64,000 nucleotides of DNA. It comes from Dryococelus australis (lineage: Eukaryota > Arthropoda > Insecta > Phasmatodea > Phasmatidae). The notes under the pieces are model-generated. The model had not been told where the DNA came from and made no database searches. It worked only from the letters and a program-made list of their open reading frames with translations. The position numbers and the translations under genes are program-made. How positions within the stretch are numbered: position 1 is the stretch's first letter; each line of letters begins with the position of its first letter. The DNA lies in contig CM057009.1 of NCBI GenBank assembly GCA_029891345.1, positions 295,617,966 to 295,681,965 on the forward strand, in the 5' to 3' direction. Below are positions 45,077 through 55,884 of the stretch, in pieces.

Positions 45077-45111
45077 CTTATTTATGTATCTGGAGTGTAT
45101 ATTTTGAGATA

Positions 45112-45812
45112 TAGGCTGTTCACGGTAAAATGAGCACTTTTGAAAGCCCTGCTTAAGATCTTCGTGTATGCATGTTGTGTGTTATTCCCCCTTATGTAAG
45201 AGTGACATTGACATGGGCCTCATCACTTTATTGGTGCGTCGGTCAAGTAAAACTTTAAATTATTAGGAAAGTAAATATTTTACAACTACGCTCATTTTTA
45301 CACTTAGATGCATTAAGAAAAAAAGAAAGCGTAATAAATAATTAAAATTATCACAAATGTTTACCTGACACGTTTTATTCGACGTTAAGTTACGGAACTA
45401 CTTTCCACCCATCGTTACCAACTTTACTGGGCGCATGTCACATACGGCACCCGTTGAAATATATTTAGATACCCGAGAAGTTCGGGATTTCAATAACCTG
45501 TAGGCTAGACTTCACAGTCTTATATACTCTCATACAGATATCAAATGTGTATTGGTTGATTGTTGTGGTAGTAAAAAGTGGTGGTTGAGCGCACAATTTA
45601 TTGCATGTTTGTTATTGGCTCATATATCTCCAGGAGGTGTCAAACAACACGTCGACCAATTACAAACATAACATAAACTACATGTGTTTGAATTCCAACT
45701 TCTCTAGAAGTGAACCCGCGAAATTCTCGGGTCTCTAAATATATGTAATTAGAGGCAGTGACTTTTTTCTAAGGTTGATTTCAAAAGTGCTCACTTTATC
45801 GTGAACAGACTT
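45112..45812 (+). mobile_element. family A MITE split by a family G MITE
   Basis: The left end ATAGGCTGTTCACGGTAAAATG and right end CACTTTATCGTGAACAGAC are flanked by TA. The interior is interrupted at ATATAT (45465) and resumes at 45738; without the 272-bp insert it matches the 47.54-kb copy. Confidence 0.88.
45466..45737 (-). mobile_element. family G hAT-like MITE nested in family A, 272 bp
   Basis: Starts TAGATACCCGAGAAGTTCGG and ends GCGAAATTCTCGGGTCTCTA. TSD AATATATT (45458-45465) / AATATATG (45738-45745), 7/8. In its own orientation it carries four CCAAT-type boxes. Confidence 0.92.
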
Positions 45813-45889
45813 TACAGTTCATTGAAAAAGAAATGTTTAGCTATGTCCGAAGGCTATGAAATTGTGTTTCTAATGTTCGTGACTTCTTG

Positions 45890-46060
45890 AAATTATTCAA
45901 CAGGCCTCGTTAGAAGTGTGCGTTCTTTTCGTAGAATAGCATCTTTGACGCACGTTTAATAGTTTCGTATAAAAACATGTATTTTACAATATAGCTTTCG
46001 AGTAAAAACGTTTTGTCCATCTTCGCGCGGGCCGCAATTCTACTAAAAGACTTTTGTACA
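45890..46060 (-). other. family N fragment with conserved peptide, copy 1
   Basis: The minus-strand frame (60 codons at 45910-46092) contains ETIKRASKMLFYEKNAHF. A similar peptide, GTIKCASNMLIYEKNTRL, occurs on the plus strand at about 58107-58170. Conservation at protein level between two repeat copies suggests a coding ancestor (element or retrocopy). No known domain recognised. Confidence 0.4.
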
Positions 46061-46221
46061 AGGTCTTTTAATACCCTGAAAATCGGAGGCAAATCAATAT
46101 TTACAGACTCAACAAAAAAACAATATCACAAGCTCTTATCAATTTATTCCTATTTGCTCTCTTGCAGGATGATTCTTCTCTACATAGGGCACCGAGTGTC
46201 TTGTTTTGAAAGCGATATGTT

Positions 46222-46471
46222 GTGCAGGTATTTGGGCGTCTCTTAACATCGAGGTGTTGAGAGCCGATGAAGGTGAAGCGAAGTGAGCGTGGAGGAACGC
46301 CGGAATGAAAGGGAGGGAGAAACGGGAGATCCCCGAGAAAACCCGCCTTCAAGCGGCATCATCCGGCACGATTCTCACATGAGAAAATCCGGGTGCAAAT
46401 CCACCGGGAATCAAACCCTGTTTGCCTAGGTGGAAGGCGAGCAGTCTGACCGCTTTATCACCGCGGCACCG
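46222..46471 (-). mobile_element. tRNA-derived SINE copy 8
   Basis: Minus strand: TTGGGCGTCTCTTAACATCG at the 3' side, GAAACGGGAGATCCCCGAG in the body, and a head with AATCAAACCCTG as the mutated B box. A weak possible TSD (GCGATAT/GCTATAT). Confidence 0.85.
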
Positions 46472-46569
46472 CTATATTTTATGAAGGATAGCTGAGAGAG
46501 GCCTGAAGAACCTTAGGCATGTAAACGTTATCACAGAGTATTAAAAAAAAACAGCAATGAAAACGCTTC

Positions 46570-46808
46570 TAGTTCCCCGAACTCGAGTCGCACGCGCCAG
46601 CAAAATTGCATCACTTGCCAGCAACGTATCGGAACGCCATTCACCAATCAGCGTCTGGTAACTTACTTGCCAGCTGACAGCCCAGCCAATAGGAATCGTT
46701 CCACATCACGCAGTAGCCAATCAGACACAAGGTCCGTCCACAGAACCTCTCACATTCAGTCAAGGAAAGAGTTGGCCCGCATGAAATGATCCGCCAGGCT
46801 ATTTCGAC
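46570..46808 (+). mobile_element. family L CCAAT-rich repeat
   Basis: CATTCACCAATCAGCG, CCAGCCAATAGGAATCG and CGCAGTAGCCAATCAGACAC: three CCAAT boxes in about 110 bp. The last block matches 20.27 kb. Abuts a SINE TSD, as the 20.17-kb copy abuts a SINE. Confidence 0.55.
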
Positions 46809-46817
46809 TCTGCGTGC

Positions 46818-47010
46818 TTGTGGGGGCCACGGTGGTGTAATGGCTAGACTACTCGCCTCACACCAAGACGAACTGGGTCCGATTCCAGGCGGGGTCGCCC
46901 CCGGATTTCCGCATGTGGGAATCGTACCGGACGATGGCGCTGATCGGCGGGTTTTCTCGGTGATCGGCCGTCTCCAACCGGCCTTGCATTCCGGCGCTGC
47001 CACCCGTAAT
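46818..47010 (+). mobile_element. tRNA-derived SINE copy 9, 3'-shortened but with TSD
   Basis: Head GGGGGCCACGGTGGTGTAAT and B box GGGTCCGATTCC, then body to CATTCCGGCGCTGCC, where it ends about 75 bp before the usual 3' end. The TSD TCTGCGTGC at 46809-46817 and 47011-47019 is a perfect 9-mer, so this shorter form may have inserted as such. Confidence 0.88.
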
Positions 47011-47019
47011 TCTGCGTGC

Positions 47020-47285
47020 CAGTAGCTTCAGTAGGGGCCGGACTCGCAGTAGACGACTACCTTAATGACTTGCAAATGTGGCGGGATGCGAGGCGCCCGC
47101 GGCGGGTCGATAGCCAGGGATTAGGCTACACCTCGGCAGGTTTCAATGAACGTCACTCACTCCCGCCGGATAATAAGCTGCCAGAGGCATTGCTCGTCTC
47201 GAGGAAACACGTTGACAGCACGGCGCAGACCCCTTGCCTGTTTCCGCCACTCCTCGGCTTCTTATGGCTTTCAGCGTCCCTATTA
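47020..47285. other. GC-richer unassigned sequence
   Basis: Open frame to 47336 on the plus strand continues from the SINE but has no recognised domain. Confidence 0.4.
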
Positions 47286-47293
47286 ACTATAGA

Positions 47294-47534
47294 TAGAGAC
47301 CTGAAGAATTCGCGGATTCATTTTGGGACAAGCTAGAATTCAAAACACGTGCATTTATATAATTTTAGTCATTGGTCCACACGGTGTTTGACACCTCCTG
47401 GAGAATGGTGTCCAATTGTCGCTTTCCACTGTGACAGCAGACAATCAATGTGCAGTTGATATCGGCATATCTGTATAAAATACTGTACAGTCTAGACTAC
47501 AGGTCATTGAACTCGCGAATTTTTCACGTCTCTA
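47294..47534 (+). mobile_element. family E hAT-like MITE, 241 bp
   Basis: TAGAGACCTGAAGAATTCGC to TTTTTCACGTCTCTA. Flanks ACTATAGA (47286-47293) and AGTATAGG (47535-47542) agree at 6 of 8. A family A element begins within the right flank, which may have altered it. Confidence 0.85.
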
Positions 47535-47538
47535 AGTA

Positions 47539-47960
47539 TAGGCCATTCACGGTAAAATGAGCACTTTTGAAAGCCCTTCACCTGATCTGCTTGTCTACAT
47601 GTTGTGTATTCTTCCGCCTAATGTAAGATTAACATTGTCACGGGCCTCATTACTTTATTCATGCGTCAGTCAAGTGGAACAGCAAAATTATTAGAAAAGT
47701 TATTATTTCACTGCTATCCTCCTTTTTACACTTCGATGCATTAAAAAACACAGAAAGCGAAGAAATGATTTAAGTTACCAGAAATGGTTGCTTAACACTT
47801 TTTATCCGACGTTAAGAAACGGAACTACTTCCCACCTATCGTTACCAACCTTACTGGGCGGATGTCACTAAGTGCGCCTGTTAAAATAGACGCAGTTAGG
47901 GGCAGTGACTTTTTTCTAAGGTTGATTTTAAAAGCGTTCACTTTATCGTGAACAGCCTTT
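47539..47960 (+). mobile_element. family A MITE, complete
   Basis: TAGGCCATTCACGGTAAAATG at the left after TA, TTTATCGTGAACAGCCTT at the right before TA. Directly adjoins the family E element. Confidence 0.85.
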
Positions 47961-47964
47961 AGTA

Positions 47965-48840
47965 GATATGGGTATGCATTCTCTAATTAACCCTCTCAGC
48001 CATAGTGTTCCACGTCTGAGACATTATACGTGAAGACGCCGTGACCCTTTGGTGACTACTCCCGAGTTTAGCATGCACTTCTCTGTCCTTGAAGACAAAA
48101 CCTGCCATATTTTTTCAGTGTTGTTTTATTTTTCAAGCACGTTTCTGGCCTGTGTTGTTTTCTATGTGTTATCGGTTGATCGTGTATACAGATATATTTT
48201 TTCGTGACTAGTTACTGTCCTGTTTTTTTACTCTATTCCCCCGTGGAATTTCCCAGTGTTGTATACTTATTTATTCTCTCGCCTATATCTTACTTGTCTT
48301 TTTAAAGTACTTTTTACGTGTTCAGTCATGGGTTTTTTTTCAATGAAAGACATCTGCATCGCAATGGCGAATGTCAGAAAAATCTCCTAGCCATTCACCC
48401 CCATTGCACCATTCATTCAAAGATCACACTATGAAACTACACTAGTAATGAAATTTAATAGAGATATTAAATTATCACTCTGTTTTGAAAATTAAACATG
48501 ATGGACTGCATACAGTGTAACAAAAAACAAGCCACTTTAATTGGGTCACAGTGAGCTCGCCTACTCATTGGTTTACGGCTAGCCAGTAATGGAACAGGTA
48601 TGTGGTAAGCTATTGCTGTGTAATTTGGACCAATAGGGCGTTGCTAAATGGAACTGGACATACCAGTAGAGCTGTAGGGGAGCATATATATACCACTTAC
48701 TTCTAGCAAGCAAAAATTATCCAAAGTAATGATCGTCTGCATTGTGCGTAACAGGAAACAGCTTTCAATGTGTAGAGAAGACTATCATTTCATTTTTATT
48801 AAATGTCACCGAGCTATACTTAACAGAACTACACTATTAA
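47965..48840. other. unassigned, with a CCAAT/TATA promoter-like stretch
   Basis: 48560-48690 holds CTCATTGGTTTACGG, GGACCAATAGGGCG and GCATATATATACC in promoter-like order, similar in style to the CCAAT-rich repeats. No ORF follows. TTAACCCTCTCAG at 47986 looks like a piggyBac tip but has no partner. Confidence 0.35.
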
Positions 48841-48841
48841 T

Positions 48842-49732
48842 CTGAATCAGTGAGAATTGCTCTGGTTCAATCAGTTAACAGTACCTGGCTGATTAAACCG
48901 TCCCTTCAATGAATTTAACTGACGAATCAGTAAGAAAAAGGCAGTTTTCCTTTACTTATTGGTTAAATGAAATTTTCCACTCATTTATTAGTAAATTTTT
49001 CCACTGTTTTTTAGTGATTCGTTTTTCGTTTACTGATAGACCAGTCAAAAATCGTGCAAAATGGCAGTTAAATAACGTGTATCAAGTTATATAACAACGC
49101 AGAGACTAATAAATCTTTCTATAGATAGTTACGTCTTTCAAAACACAGTTTTACGAGGTAACATGAACATTCAGTATATCATTTTCCGTTTTTACGTCTT
49201 TCATTTTGTTTCCATGTAATCATCACATCGCTCTGTTAGAAGGTAAAAACTGCATATAATGTGGCGAAGAGAGTGCACTCGTATGTACTATTCGTTTTAA
49301 CAATCTTAACGTTATCAATTAAACTGAAGACGAAAAAAAAAGAAAATTCAACAATTGAAAAATTTATACTATTTAGGAATACATATAAGACATATATTTT
49401 CCTCTCCATTACCGATGTGACTTGATAGTTCTGGTGGTAAGGTGACGATCCCGGCCACCTGTGCTAATTTTTTTTGCTTTTCAAATTACGGTAAATTGTG
49501 CAATATAAATGGTAAACTATCGTAAAAATATGTTTATTTCTTGGAATTATCTGGCTTTATTGAATAAAAGCCACATTTAGTTCGCTGCTGCAATTGGCAG
49601 TAACTTAATCGATCAGTGAAATTCTTTCGCCGAAACAACCAGTGGTTTTCCACTTATTCTAAGTGAAGCTATTTTCAATGATTCGAGTAGTTGAATTTCA
49701 CTGCGAATCACTGGTTTTCCACTGATTCGAAT
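48842..49732 (+). mobile_element. family I element, about 0.9 kb, GAATCAGTG-rich ends
   Basis: Aligns over its length with the reverse copy at 59.42-60.35 kb and the partial at 61.31 kb. The first 200 bp and last 170 bp contain repeated CTGATTC / GAATCAGT boxes in both orientations (such as TCACTGATTC). The centre contains GTTTCCATGTAATCATCACA and CATATAATGTGGC, shared between copies. No ORF of significance. The superfamily is not recognised. Confidence 0.7.
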
Positions 49733-50015
49733 TTACAGTGTATACTTTCTTAAGCATGTGTCACGTGCTCATTATCTGCTGCCACAGTCAGAGCTCATTG
49801 TCATGTTCAGCTAGCACACACGGAATTAAGTCACCCGAGTGTTGAATGTATACTACTGGAACACACTTCTCCACGTCGTGTCTGATGAGCGGAATTGCAA
49901 TGTCATTTGTAAAACTTATATAAGTTACATATATATATATATATATATTACATATATGACACCTAGTATGTCACTATATTATAATGCGAAATGCGAGATG
50001 ACAAAGTCTCTATAT
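49733..50015. other. unassigned sequence with (TA)n
   Basis: A (TA)n run at about 49928-49948. Nothing else recognised. Confidence 0.5.
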
Positions 50016-50147
50016 ACAGAATTTTCTGAAATCCCTCTTACAAACTCCTAGGACACATCGAGGGGACTGAGTAGATGATCTTTTGAACAGGAACTCATGT
50101 TTAGAAACAAACCGTTTCCGTGCTACAACCACTTCAAACCAGGTATT

Positions 50148-50378
50148 TTACACATGACTGTCCAGAATAGCTGCCCACACATTGATATAAAATCTGTGCT
50201 GGAATCCCTGGCCATGCGTGATATTAGGGTTTTCGTCTGCACAGACATGGCTGTTTCGGGAATTTATAACACTGTTCCTTGTAAATTTACATTCATCTGT
50301 GAACAGAACGTGACGTGGGAACGGGCTCGTCGGTGCATCGATGCAGGAACCACGTGCTGAAGTCAACACGTGGTGCAA
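50148..50378 (-). pseudogene. DDE core fragment of the same transposase
   Basis: Contains LFTDECKFTRN with the first catalytic Asp, then NSHVCADENPNITHG and HRFYINVWAAI, the conserved blocks of this transposase family. The second Asp block (usually HDGAPAH) and the SPDL block are absent because the element is deleted right after this point. Activity is not possible. Confidence 0.8.
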
Positions 50379-50445
50379 AATCAGCTGGACCCAAAGACTG
50401 TACCCTTTGGAGGCTATAAATATTGCTAATGCAGAATCTCCCAGA

Positions 50446-50727
50446 CTATGCTGGGAGCAACACCCATTTCACACGTAATTGTTCGCCTACTCGCTGACGG
50501 GCTCTGTTCAGCGTGATGCAGTACAGCCTCTTCCAATTCGGGAGTGCGGCGTCTCTTTGGAGCACCACAGTCGTCCCTGTCGGCGGTGAAGGTACCTTGT
50601 TCTCGGGGCCGTTGCGTAACTGTGGCAAAAGGGTACGCGATGGTGTCGCACGTTGTGGATAACGCTCTTTATACAGCCGACTAGCTGATCTCCCATTACC
50701 TTCAGCTGTGCCATACACAAGGTTCAT
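50446..50727 (-). pseudogene. DUF4817-type N-terminal region of a transposase
   Basis: The frame begins MNLVYGTAEGNGRSASRLYK and continues with ERYPQRATPSRTLLPQL, matching the usual domain pattern (hydrophobic-YG..GN...A..LY.ERYP.R..PS..T). A further HTH-like region follows (NRARQRVGEQLRVKWVLLP). The frame shifts before the DDE core. Confidence 0.75.
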
Positions 50728-51059
50728 GTCTGTGTATTACGCAAACGTGTATTCAACCATGTTAATCGGAGACACACAGGCGCGTGCAATGGGGCTCGAG
50801 GCAGGGTAGACGTCGCGTGCCATCAAGTGATTGTCTGAAGTAATGTACTGTCTACCCGGTTGCATACCAACACAGACGCATCCGAGACATTGCTCTTTCC
50901 CTCAGCGGAAGTGGACGAGTGATACATCTGATTTGAAATGGTTGTAGCAGGGAAACGGTACGTTTCCGGATATGGGTTCCTGTTCAAAAGACACTCTACT
51001 CAGTCCCCTTTACAAGACCTAGGAGTTTGTTAGAGGAATTTCCGAGCATACTGTGAAAC

Positions 51060-51916
51060 GTCGCTCTAAACACGTAAAATACGTATCTCAATTTCCACAA
51101 CTTTACAGGATAGTGTTTAAAAGAACCTCAGCACAATATATGCAGTCTGATAATTTATAGCTCTAACAAATTTGTATAAACAAAAATAAAATAAAAATAT
51201 GCCTATTTGTAGCAAACGTTAGCCATGCTTACATTATTCATTGAAATACATCCTTTACATATACGATTTATAATAAGTCAAACAAGACTGTAGCAACTCT
51301 TTCAGCAGTCTTTTATAATAACTTACAAATGTAAGAATAACAGTCTCGTTTAGAACGTCAGATAGAACCAGTGCCTTAAAAACGACTCAGACAAACAACG
51401 CTAATAATCGAAAATATGGGTAGTTCCCGAAAAAGTGAATACTCTTCAAATGGCTGTCCGTAACTGCATATATTTTTAAGGTAAGCAATGACCTCAACAC
51501 TCACAGTTTAGTTGGCAACAAATTTCGAGATGTAGTTCCATCTTTAACGTCTAACTAGTCGCAAAATTTTAGTCGCCTATAATTCAGTTTATATTTGTTG
51601 TATGAAACTAAGAATAAAATTTGGCGTGATTGTAACACATTAATGATTCTGACTCTTTCAAATCTTCATCTGCCTGACACAGCGTTCGATTCAGCAGGTT
51701 CATTGTTTTTTTTTTTTTTTTTCCGATCCGCACTCATGTGTCAACATAATAAATAGAAGTACACGACCATCGTAATTTTAAGTGTGAGTTTGTAACTCCT
51801 GAAATAAAGTTTTCATTAAGGTAATAAATAGAACTATTTTATGCATGTTCTGAGTGAAGTGGCATTATTATATTTTATTGCTTTCTGCTGCATCTCTACG
51901 TAGTTTCTTATCCCAT
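51060..51916. other. AT-rich unassigned sequence
   Basis: A T run at about 51706-51722. No gene, RNA or family member recognised. Confidence 0.5.
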
Positions 51917-51928
51917 AAATTATTGGAA

Positions 51929-52180
51929 TGAGTGAATAGTGAGTGAAGAGATTAGGGCGGCTCTTAACGGCGAGGTCTTAAGAGCCGATGTAGGTGATTG
52001 AGGTGAGTATGGAATGAAAGGGCATGGGCAAACGGGAAATACCTGAGAAAACCCGCCAACCAGCAGAATCGTCTGGCACGATTCCCACATGCGAAAATCC
52101 GGGAGTGTCCCGGCCGGGGCTTGAACCCGGTTCGCCTTTGTGGGAGGCGAGCAGGCTAACCGCTCAGCCACGGCGAACGC
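51929..52180 (-). mobile_element. tRNA-derived SINE copy 10, full length, 12-bp TSD
   Basis: Minus strand with 3' tail GTGAGTGAAGAGATT, body, B box complement GGCTTGAACCCGG, and head CGCTCAGCCACGG. The TSD AAATTATTGGAA (51917-51928) / AAATTCTTGGAA (52181-52192) matches at 11 of 12. TSD lengths of 8-12 fit LINE-mediated insertion. Confidence 0.92.
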
Positions 52181-52192
52181 AAATTCTTGGAA

Positions 52193-53116
52193 ATTCATAT
52201 AATATGCCGACCTGGAAAATGCGAAACGTCATGTAATTTGAGTCGGTGCAAATTTTGAACTTCGAATAAACTTGAAGGAACTTCGGAAGTCTGTTTTGTT
52301 ATATTTGCTATTTGTGTTGAAATTCTGGAAACTTAAACAAATATGTGTGTGTGTGTGTGTGTTATTTAGTATTTATGTGAATCCCAGTTTACACGTTAAT
52401 ACCTTGGCACATACGTCACTCGTTTTGAAACAATAACGCAATGAAATGTTTTATAGGCTACTCCTACTGAAACATTCCTCGAGTGTTAGGAATACGTTTC
52501 CACAGTTGCTACTAATATCGTTTGTCCGAATGGTTTAATTTGCACGAGCTTACATATCAAACAGTAAGTACTGGCTTCCACGATTAAACATCATGGTGGG
52601 GGCAACATTAGATTCTGCATTGAATGTGTGGAAGCAGTTTCATCAAATGCGTTGTTGTCATCTAGGTATTCTGTTGTACGTAGTATGGTGAAGTTGCGTT
52701 CATATTAGTGCAAGCATTTACATGTTACAAGCGAAAAGTGTTATTTTCAGTAAGAAAAACAGTAGGACTTAGCAAACGTTGGTAGTATGTGCTTTAAAAC
52801 ATTGGTACTGAATCACAAAAATTACTGTGGACGTATGCTGTAGAAATGAGGATCAATTCAATTCAGCTATTTCGTTTCGTGACATCATAACAATTGTTTT
52901 AGTATCAACGCCCGTCATTTGCTTGTGCGTAGTTTTGAATGAAAATACTGCTTCGTGAGTTATTCACGCATTGCATTTCTACTCGTAAATGTTGTTAAAC
53001 ATGATTCTTAGGTCATGAAACCTTCGTTTAAGTCACGTTGTCTTCTGTATGAAGGAGTAACTACGCCGTATTATCTAAAAGCTTGTTTTACTTACGAGTA
53101 TCATACATACGTGGGC
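52193..53116. other. unassigned sequence with short (GT)n
   Basis: A GT run at about 52343-52361. Nothing else recognised. Confidence 0.5.
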
Positions 53117-53385
53117 TACACTGTGAAAAATGTCTTGGTAAACTTCCTAAACTCTACACACCTATACACTGGAAGGTAATAATACCACACATCACGCTGC
53201 AGATACAGGAATGTTTAGCAACGCTACTATACAAAATTGGGAATTTCCCTACGCATTTGACTGTTCCCTGAGAAAATGTAGGAACGTTACAATGAATGTA
53301 TAGGGGAAAACATTACCATTTCTGCTTTCTCACTAAACATATACATTAGTATGGTAATTTCCCTAATAATTTCTAATAGAGTGTA
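53117..53385 (+). mobile_element. family J MITE-like repeat, about 270 bp
   Basis: TACACTGTGAAAAATGTCTT at the left and AATTTCTAATAGAGTGTAT at the right form imperfect inverted ends. Shared blocks with 62.13 kb: GGAATGTTTAGCAACGCTAC-type, GTAGGAACGTTAC and GTATGGTAATTT. Confidence 0.7.
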
Positions 53386-53664
53386 TAACAGGTGAGCGTT
53401 TCAGCTTTTCGGCCTTAATTTATATGTAAATAGAAAATTAATCGTGAACATCGATTATTATTCACAAATCAATATTTACTTCAATTAGCATGAATGCGTT
53501 TATAGCGATCATTACAATCTCTATTATTTTTCGTTCTTCATTTAATGAGTATGCAATGTATATATGAGCCAACTGATGTAAACACCAGCTGAAAGTCACA
53601 CCGCAAACGCTTGTTTTGATAGGTGTACGGAAAGATACCCAACCGACGGGTTGAATGTAGAAAC

Positions 53665-53712
53665 TTAACAGGGCTTTCAGAAGTGCTCACTTTATCGTGA
53701 ACCGCCTTAAAA
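53665..53712 (+). mobile_element. family A solo right end
   Basis: GGGCTTTCAGAAGTGCTCAC followed by TTTATCGTGAACCGCCTTAA is the outer 45 bp of an A/K-type end, without any interior. Confidence 0.65.
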
Positions 53713-53988
53713 AGTTCAAATACGAGTTTCGGAGACGTATTACGAAGCTGTTTACATAGGATGGTTATTACAAACTGTCACGTCTTATACCTTGTCAGAA
53801 CTTAAAATTTAATCATGTGGCAGTAACCTGCAGTAACATAACGTGTGCATCACGTCAGGAGTATCTCCTGATCATCGTTTTATTGTTCGGTCAACACACT
53901 GATGATTTCTTCGTTTAACTGTTCGGCTGACGTATGTATAACACTCCCTTTAGTGTACCTGGATTCTAAATTCAGATTGCAAACAATT

Positions 53989-53991
<3 letters not shown>

Positions 53992-54030
<39 letters not shown>
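53992..54030 (-). repeat. poly(A) tract (poly(T) on the plus strand)
   Basis: About 39 uninterrupted T on the plus strand. On the minus strand it lies about 23 bases after the stop of an 88-codon frame, in the position of a retrocopy tail. Confidence 0.9.
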
Positions 54031-54031
<1 letters not shown>

Positions 54032-54053
54032 GAAGATGCTTTTCAAATTTAAT

Positions 54054-54320
54054 TTAAAACATTTCAGTACAACTAAATTTTTCTTTGCTATCGTCACTTT
54101 CCCTAACTCTGAGTATCCTCATTTCTCTTGAAAATTGTTTGAAGTTATGAAAACCTCTACTTTCCATTTCTGTAATGATTTCTGGGGCGTTTCTTCCTGC
54201 GAGGCGGAAGAATGAAGTTAGCTCTGAAGGAACGACTTTTCCGGCTTTTGAAGTATCAATTCCTCTTGCACTATGGGCAGTGTCTCTTTCGCTCTCTGTG
54301 CATGAAACTGTTATAAACAT
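54054..54320 (-). pseudogene. possible retrocopy, 88-codon frame before poly(A)
   Basis: The minus-strand frame contains KAGKVVPSELTSFFRLAGRN and FHNFKQFSREMRILRVRESD, with less AT-driven composition than most frames here, followed by a stop and a long poly(A). No known domain recognised and no AATAAA before the tail. A good TSD was not found; ATTGCAAACAATTA at the tail side has only a weak partner at 54331-54345. It may be a processed pseudogene, a retroelement 3' end or chance. Confidence 0.3.
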
Positions 54321-55884
54321 TGTTATTGCAACATTTCAATAACGTCGCTGGTTCCCGCACAGTACATCACAGCTGTGGCACTCGTATTATTGTTTTGGCT
54401 GTAGCAACTGTCTTCACGTTATGCGATTTCCTTATCATAAAGACGCATATGCCATTGCCTTAAAAAGATTAGTAGGCATGTTGCGATCTATGAGACACCA
54501 CTCTCAAATATTGCTTCGCCCCATTTTAAGAAGAAACATTCTCGTGTTCCTTAATTGAAAAAAAGAAAAGAAAAGTTAAATAAACCTAGTCGTCCATTGT
54601 AGGAGCTTTCACGGTCCGTAGTTAGCAGCAGTTAGTGAAAAACAGCACAGACGAACGTGTTGTCATTTTTTGCTCTAGTTGCTCCCTAACTTTAGTTGCG
54701 TACTTTGTTTTGTGCGCTTGACACGAGAGTTCTATTTACTTTCCCATTTTTATTTTGCTTTGTTAAGTCATGATCAATGTGTACTGGTCCTCGTTTTGGC
54801 CTGTGAAAGGAACGGTTCATTGACTTCCATTCATTTCTACGCGTTTTCAGGCTAATGTTAACGCCCCTCACTGGGTGACGTTATGATATGTTAGTTTGGG
54901 GGAAAAGCAAACTCAGAGCTATTACGTCACTGTATTAAAATTTATAAAATATACAACTATTATGTTATGATTTTCATTACATTTACATTACATTAATTTA
55001 AAACTCTCGGGGAGCTTAATGTGGATTGCTGCTTTATTGTTCAGAGGCAATCTATGCAGAGTTTAGTTACTTCTAGCCACGGATATATCTAAATTATATG
55101 TGGAACCCAAAGTCTATGCGGAACGCGGAACGTCGTCACCTTAATAACATTGCCGAAGATTGAATCTCCATCACGGCTATGGTGGTCGGAACCACAGACT
55201 AAATATGAGGTAGACGGATCTCGCTGGCTGCGCACAACCAATCTCCGTGTCCCAACACTGAGTTGCTTTTCTGCCAATACGACTAGCAAAAATGGCGTGG
55301 ATTGGGTTTGAGGTTAGAACAGTGTTTAGTAAACGTGTGCTTTTCAGATGTTTTTGTACTTACTCTAACCAGTTTGTAAAGCTTTTTTATTAAATTCAAA
55401 CTGGTGAAAGTATTTAATTAATATAATAATGCCTGTCATTTAGAACTTAAAATACAAACAAACACGTTCATAACTGTTGACCATGTGACTTTGACAGTTT
55501 TGCTTTGGGGTAGGTGAATGTTGGGTGCATGCGCAGAAGACGAATAAGCGGTCATCATCTTTAGTCTATGGTCGGAACACCCGTGGTCGCTCCATCTTGA
55601 CTCAGCGGCGTATTGGCGAGATAAAACCTCGCTAGCTGCTCCGCTCGCCTTAAAATGTTCCGTGTTGACTAAAAACGGTTCCTGTTATTAAAACGCCCCG
55701 CGGCCCATGGCCTGATCCGTTGTGGCGCTCCGCTGGTTCGTTGCACCGCCCATGTTTTCAACCAAGGACCCTTTCGTATACTTATCGTACATACTTGCAC
55801 GGGGATGTCAGGGTGCAGGTATTCCCTTGTTGTGAACGTTTGGTTCAACTCAAGCATGTTGTCCACTCCCGATTACTTCCAACT
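54321..55884. other. unassigned sequence
   Basis: Short ORFs on both strands without recognised features; 55560-55760 is GC-richer. No family member identified. Confidence 0.4.

Larger units (their letters stand above)
50016..51051 (-). mobile_element. DUF4817/DDE transposon, internally deleted, long TIRs
   Basis: The termini are inverted copies of about 120 bp. AGGGGACTGAGTAGA and CTTTTGAACAGGAAC (50060-50095) match the reverse complement of 50976-51008, and CTGCTACAACCA near 50950 pairs with TGCTACAACCA near 50118. The minus strand encodes remnants of an HTH (DUF4817-type) N-terminus and a DDE core, as in a Tc1/mariner-superfamily element common in insects. Much of the DDE region is missing, so it is non-autonomous. 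Confidence 0.85.

Noticed and set aside
46641..47003. 120-codon minus-strand frame
   Set aside because: Covers SINE copy 9 and a CCAAT-rich repeat; no independent evidence of coding.
47986..48840. A second piggyBac-like element starting TTAACCCTCTCAG
   Set aside because: No matching inverted end before a TTAA was found within a reasonable distance.
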